A DNA stretch of 52,100 bases. Origin: Nodosilinea sp. WJT8-NPBG4. Lineage in GTDB: Bacteria; Cyanobacteriota; Cyanobacteriia; Phormidesmidales; Phormidesmidaceae. Each line of letters opens with the position of its first letter. Position 1 is the first letter of the stretch. The notes beneath the pieces are model-generated. The model ran no database searches. It was given only the letters and a program-made list of their open reading frames with translations, and was not told the DNA's origin. The stretch spans positions 1-52,100 of the forward strand of contig JAHHHQ010000075.1 of NCBI GenBank assembly GCA_019359285.1, read 5' to 3'. Of the stretch, positions 49,572 through 52,100 are shown one piece after another. Both the position numbers and the translations under genes were made by a program.

Positions 49572-51290
49572 ATGGCTGAGCGCAATTGCACCCCCCTTCA
49601 CATCTACGACACCACCCTGCGCGACGGGGCGCAGCGGGAGGGGCTAGCCCTGTCGATCGAAGACAAGCTGCGGATTGCGCGGCGACTCGATGCCCTGGGC
49701 GTGCCCTTTATCGAAGGCGGTTGGCCGGGGGCCAATCCCAAAGATGTGCAGTTCTTCTGGCAGCTCAAAGAAACCCCCCTCACCCAGGCCAGCATCACCG
49801 CCTTTTGCTCGACCCGCCGCCCCGGCAAAGTCGCCGCCGAAGAGCCAATGCTGCAGCCGGTGCTGGCCGCCGGCACCGAGTGGATTACGCTATTTGGCAA
49901 ATCATGGGATCTGCACGTCACCACCGGCCTGCAAACCACCCTGGCCGAAAACCTGGCCATGATCGACGATACCATTCGCTACTTTCGCAGCCAGGGACGC
50001 CGGATCATCCACGACGCCGAGCACTGGTTTGACGGCTATAAGGCCAACCCCGACTACGCTCTAGAAACCCTCGAAGCGGCGGTAAACGCTGGGGCCGAAT
50101 GGCTAGCGCTCTGCGACACCAACGGCGGCACCCTGCCTCACGAAGTCGGCGCGATTGTGACTGCCGTGAACACCTGGCTTCAACAGTTCCCAGCCCCCCG
50201 ACCCCAGTTGGGCATTCATACCCACAACGACAGCGGCACGGCAGTGGCCAACGCCATGGCAGCAGTGGAGGCAGGGGCCACCATGGTGCAGGGCACCATC
50301 AACGGCTATGGCGAGCGCTGCGGCAACGCCAACCTCTGCACCTTGATTCCCAACCTGCAAATCAAGCTGGGCTACCCCTGCATTGCCCCGGCCCGGCTCG
50401 AAACCCTGGCCGAGACTAGCCGCTTTATCAGCGAGGTGGTGAATCTGGCCCCCGACGACCACGCGCCCTATGTGGGGCGATCCGCCTTCGCCCACAAGGG
50501 CGGCATTCACGTCAGCGCCGTGGAGCGCGAGCCCAAAACCTACGAGCACATCAACCCGGCCACCGTAGGCAACAGCCGCCGCATTGTGGTGTCGGATCAG
50601 GCGGGGCTGAGCAATGTGCTGGTCAAGGCCCGTAGCTTTGGCCTAGAGCTCGACCGCCATAACCCGGCCTCGCGCCAGCTGCTCAACCGGCTGAAAACCC
50701 TAGAGCACGAGGGCTATCAGTTTGAGGCCGCCGAGGCCAGCTTTGAGCTGCTGATGCGCGAAGCCCTGGGCGATCGCCCCCGCTTTTTTGACCTTAAAGG
50801 CTTCTACATCAACTGTCAGCACCAGGGCAATGGCGACGACCACAGCAGCCAATCGCTGGCCACGATCAAAGTCATGGTGGGCGAGGAAGAAATTCTCGCG
50901 GCGGCTGAGGGTAACGGGCCAGTGGCGGCGCTAGATACGGCCCTGCGGAAGGCACTGCTGACGTTTTATCCGGCGATCGCAAACTTTCACCTCTCTGACT
51001 ACAAGGTGCGCATTATCGATAGCGGTGCGGGCACAGCAGCCAAAACGCGGGTGCTGGTGGAGTCGGGCAACGGTGCTCAGCGCTGGACAACGTTGGGGGT
51101 TTCGACCAACATTATCGAAGCGTCGTATCAGGCCGTCACCGAAGGGTTGGAGTATGGCCTGATGATGGAAACAGCGCGTCCCTACTGTGCGATCGGTGGC
51201 GAAATCGATCGGTTTGACGCCGATGCAGCTCTGAAAAAGACCCGTGAAACGGCTCTGGCTAAGCTCAAGCAAGAGCTGGGCTTTGAGTAA
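49572..51290 (+). CDS. cimA: (R)-citramalate synthase
   Basis: CimA condenses pyruvate and acetyl-CoA to citramalate, the entry to threonine-independent isoleucine synthesis in many cyanobacteria. It belongs to the DRE-TIM metallolyase family: IYDTTLRDGAQREGLALS near the N-terminus carries the catalytic Arg-Asp, and GIHTHNDSGTAVANA carries the metal-binding HxH pair. Other marks are EGGWPGANPKD, GERCGNANLCTLIP and AFAHKGGIHVSAV. The C-terminal allosteric domain (about 410-560; LATIKVMVGEEEIL onward) is present, so feedback control, probably by isoleucine, is expected. Length (572 aa) fits the CimA/LeuA2 type better than homocitrate synthase. Confidence 0.9.
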   Translation: MAERNCTPLHIYDTTLRDGAQREGLALSIEDKLRIARRLDALGVPFIEGGWPGANPKDVQFFWQLKETPLTQASITAFCSTRRPGKVAAEEPMLQPVLAAGTEWITLFGKSWDLHVTTGLQTTLAENLAMIDDTIRYFRSQGRRIIHDAEHWFDGYKANPDYALETLEAAVNAGAEWLALCDTNGGTLPHEVGAIVTAVNTWLQQFPAPRPQLGIHTHNDSGTAVANAMAAVEAGATMVQGTINGYGERCGNANLCTLIPNLQIKLGYPCIAPARLETLAETSRFISEVVNLAPDDHAPYVGRSAFAHKGGIHVSAVEREPKTYEHINPATVGNSRRIVVSDQAGLSNVLVKARSFGLELDRHNPASRQLLNRLKTLEHEGYQFEAAEASFELLMREALGDRPRFFDLKGFYINCQHQGNGDDHSSQSLATIKVMVGEEEILAAAEGNGPVAALDTALRKALLTFYPAIANFHLSDYKVRIIDSGAGTAAKTRVLVESGNGAQRWTTLGVSTNIIEASYQAVTEGLEYGLMMETARPYCAIGGEIDRFDADAALKKTRETALAKLKQELGFE

Positions 51291-51307
51291 GTTCAGCAAG
51301 GCTGAAC
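51291..51307. terminator. short hairpin after cimA
   Basis: GTTCAGC (51291-51297) pairs with GCTGAAC (51301-51307) around AAG, immediately after the cimA stop codon. There is no T-run, so it is only a weak terminator candidate. Confidence 0.35.
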
Positions 51308-51310
51308 ATA

Positions 51311-51458
51311 GGTTCTGCTCTGTGGAAACAAAGATTCGCACTGATGGCGGAATGATCTGCGGTGGTGGAAGAAGCTTTCGCAGTGCCGAATGAAAGGTTT
51401 GGGTTGGCGGAGGAAAGGTTTTGATTGGCTAAGGCCGCTTTCGCGCGATCGCAAACAG
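51311..51458. repeat. degenerate 21-bp tandem repeat
   Basis: Successive units of about 21 bases start at 51311, 51333, 51354, 51375, 51396, 51417 and 51438. Several share a G-rich core followed by GGAA or GAAA, and 51375 and 51438 both open CTTTCGC. The best-matching pair is 51396 and 51417 (GGTTTGGGTTGG against GGTTTTGATTGG). The units are too diverged for recent expansion, and a gene here is not supported. Read on the minus strand the array would give a 7-residue periodic peptide, but no start signal supports translation. Confidence 0.5.
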
Positions 51459-51579
51459 GAAAATGGGCCACTATGGCTTTCTAGTTCTGGCACTTCCTGT
51501 CCCGCATCAATTGTGCTGTCCACTATAGTGAAAAAGACGAAGCTGGGTTTTCGCCAGCGGGCAATTGGATAGCAAAACG

Positions 51580-51945
51580 ATGCCAACCCCCCAAGACTCG
51601 ACAGATTACTACGCAGTTTTGAAGGTAGATCGACAGGCGAGCCTGCTAACCATCAAACAGTCTTATCGAAAACTAGCCCGCCAGCTTCACCCCGACCTCA
51701 ACCCCAACGATACGTCAGCGGCAGAGCAATTTAAAGCTCTAAATGAGGCCTACGAAGTGCTCTCAGATTCGGCAAAACGCCGCCAGTACGATCGCTATGG
51801 TGCCCAGTGGGAAAAGGCCAAGAAATGGCATACAACCACCAGCCAGTCCGTCAACAGGCAAAATGATGACTTTGACGAAATGGAATTTGGTCGCTTTGGC
51901 CGCTTCGAAGACTTGCTCGGGGATTTTCTAGACCGCTATAGCTAG
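51580..51945 (+). CDS. small J-domain protein (DnaJ-like)
   Basis: This 121-aa co-chaperone has a J-domain at about residues 8-73: YYAVLKVDRQAS, helix II SYRKLARQLHP and the HPD triad (in LHPDLNPND), then FKALNEAYEVLSD and RRQYDRYG. The HPD motif means it should stimulate a DnaK ATPase. After the J-domain comes only a short polar and acidic tail (DDFDEMEFGRFGRFEDLLGDF); the Gly/Phe region, zinc fingers and C-terminal substrate domains of DnaJ are missing, so it is a truncated-type J-protein that probably targets DnaK to a specific partner. The ATG at 51580 is chosen over an upstream TTG at 51565. Confidence 0.88.
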   Translation: MPTPQDSTDYYAVLKVDRQASLLTIKQSYRKLARQLHPDLNPNDTSAAEQFKALNEAYEVLSDSAKRRQYDRYGAQWEKAKKWHTTTSQSVNRQNDDFDEMEFGRFGRFEDLLGDFLDRYS

Positions 51946-52038
51946 AGATTTGTCTACTTTCTATCAGCTAGTTAGTATAGCTACAGCCATATGGTTTAGG
52001 ACGTAAGTTATAGGCAGAGACATTTTCCTCCCAGTGCT

Positions 52039-52100
52039 ATGCCCAAACCCTACAGCCTCGATTTGAGGCAAAAGGTCATTGACGCCATCGAGCTCGATGG
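52039..52100 (+). CDS. IS630-family transposase, N-terminal fragment (runs off the window)
   Basis: From the ATG at 52039 the reading frame encodes MPKPYSLDLRQKVIDAIELD and then leaves the window. This MPxPYSxDLRxK start is the usual first helix of IS630/Tc1-type transposase DNA-binding domains. It differs from the fragment at the left edge, so it is a different IS. The element probably begins between 51950 and 52038, in the AT-rich stretch with several TA dinucleotides, the usual target of this family. Its ends cannot be fixed from here. Confidence 0.65.
   Translation, partial: MPKPYSLDLRQKVIDAIELD

Noticed and set aside
49586..50032. 148-codon frame overlapping cimA
   Set aside because: Out-of-frame Arg/Pro/His-rich shadow of a strongly supported gene.
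1..52100. Very frequent GCGATCGC octamers considered as a special repeat or restriction-related signal
   Set aside because: This is the HIP1 palindrome common across cyanobacterial genomes, spread through genes and gaps alike.
1..52100. CRISPR array or cas genes
   Set aside because: The only tandem repeats found are 7-bp and 21-bp arrays without unique spacers; no Cas-like protein is encoded.

Overview
The window is cyanobacterial chromosome. Direct evidence is the very frequent octamer GCGATCGC (the HIP1 palindrome of cyanobacteria) and a set of lineage markers: petM of the cytochrome b6f complex, ycf39 for photosystem II assembly, a DUF502-nusB-ftsY cluster, citramalate synthase, a PatD-like protein and large PAS/GAF hybrid kinases. 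Gene style and high GC suggest a filamentous, probably non-heterocystous form of the Leptolyngbya/Nodosilinea type; that placement is inference.

Layout. 1-1.6 kb is a scar: the 5' end of one IS630-type transposase abuts a broken remnant of a second, followed by two unrecognised, more AT-rich genes, one apparently cut by the IS remnant. 1.7-5.1 kb holds ftsY, nusB and a DUF502 membrane protein. 5.4-12.3 kb carries mgtE, a Ser/Thr kinase, cobU, a metallophosphatase, a methyltransferase and an orphan helical protein that resembles the N-terminal domain of cyanobacterial NACHT/STAND proteins. 12.3-28.7 kb is a signalling island. Three histidine kinases (two very large hybrids) lie on the minus strand, divergent from a plus-strand run: a five-domain response regulator (REC-wHTH-HPt-REC-degenerate GGDEF), a lone receiver, a small unknown ORF, a HisKA-EAL protein without an ATPase domain, and an FHA-PAS-GGDEF diguanylate cyclase. 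Together they look like a phosphorelay feeding c-di-GMP synthesis and breakdown.

28.9-31.8 kb is a peroxide/thiol block: a thioredoxin-reductase-like flavoprotein with CMIC and no recognisable NADPH motifs (DDOR-like), type II peroxiredoxin, and a divergent Fur/PerR regulator, with a 27-bp near-perfect palindrome between the last two. 31.8-36 kb has ycf39, a 34-codon petM, pdxA and an ABC-class predicted ATPase. 36-39 kb has two glycosyltransferases. 39.4-43.5 kb has uraD, purK and the bifunctional (p)ppGpp enzyme. 44-52 kb has a PatD-like protein, a zinc-ribbon protein, a fused two-ATPase peptide-type ABC protein, a membrane alpha/beta hydrolase, a 2Fe-2S ferredoxin, cimA and a J-domain protein. 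The window ends inside another IS630-type transposase.

Repeats are a second theme. Two copies of an AT-rich element with A-B-A'-B' arm order sit just after cobU and pdxA, heptanucleotide C-rich arrays occupy at least four intergenic spots, and a degenerate 21-bp tandem repeat lies between cimA and the J-protein gene. No rRNA, tRNA or CRISPR array was found.
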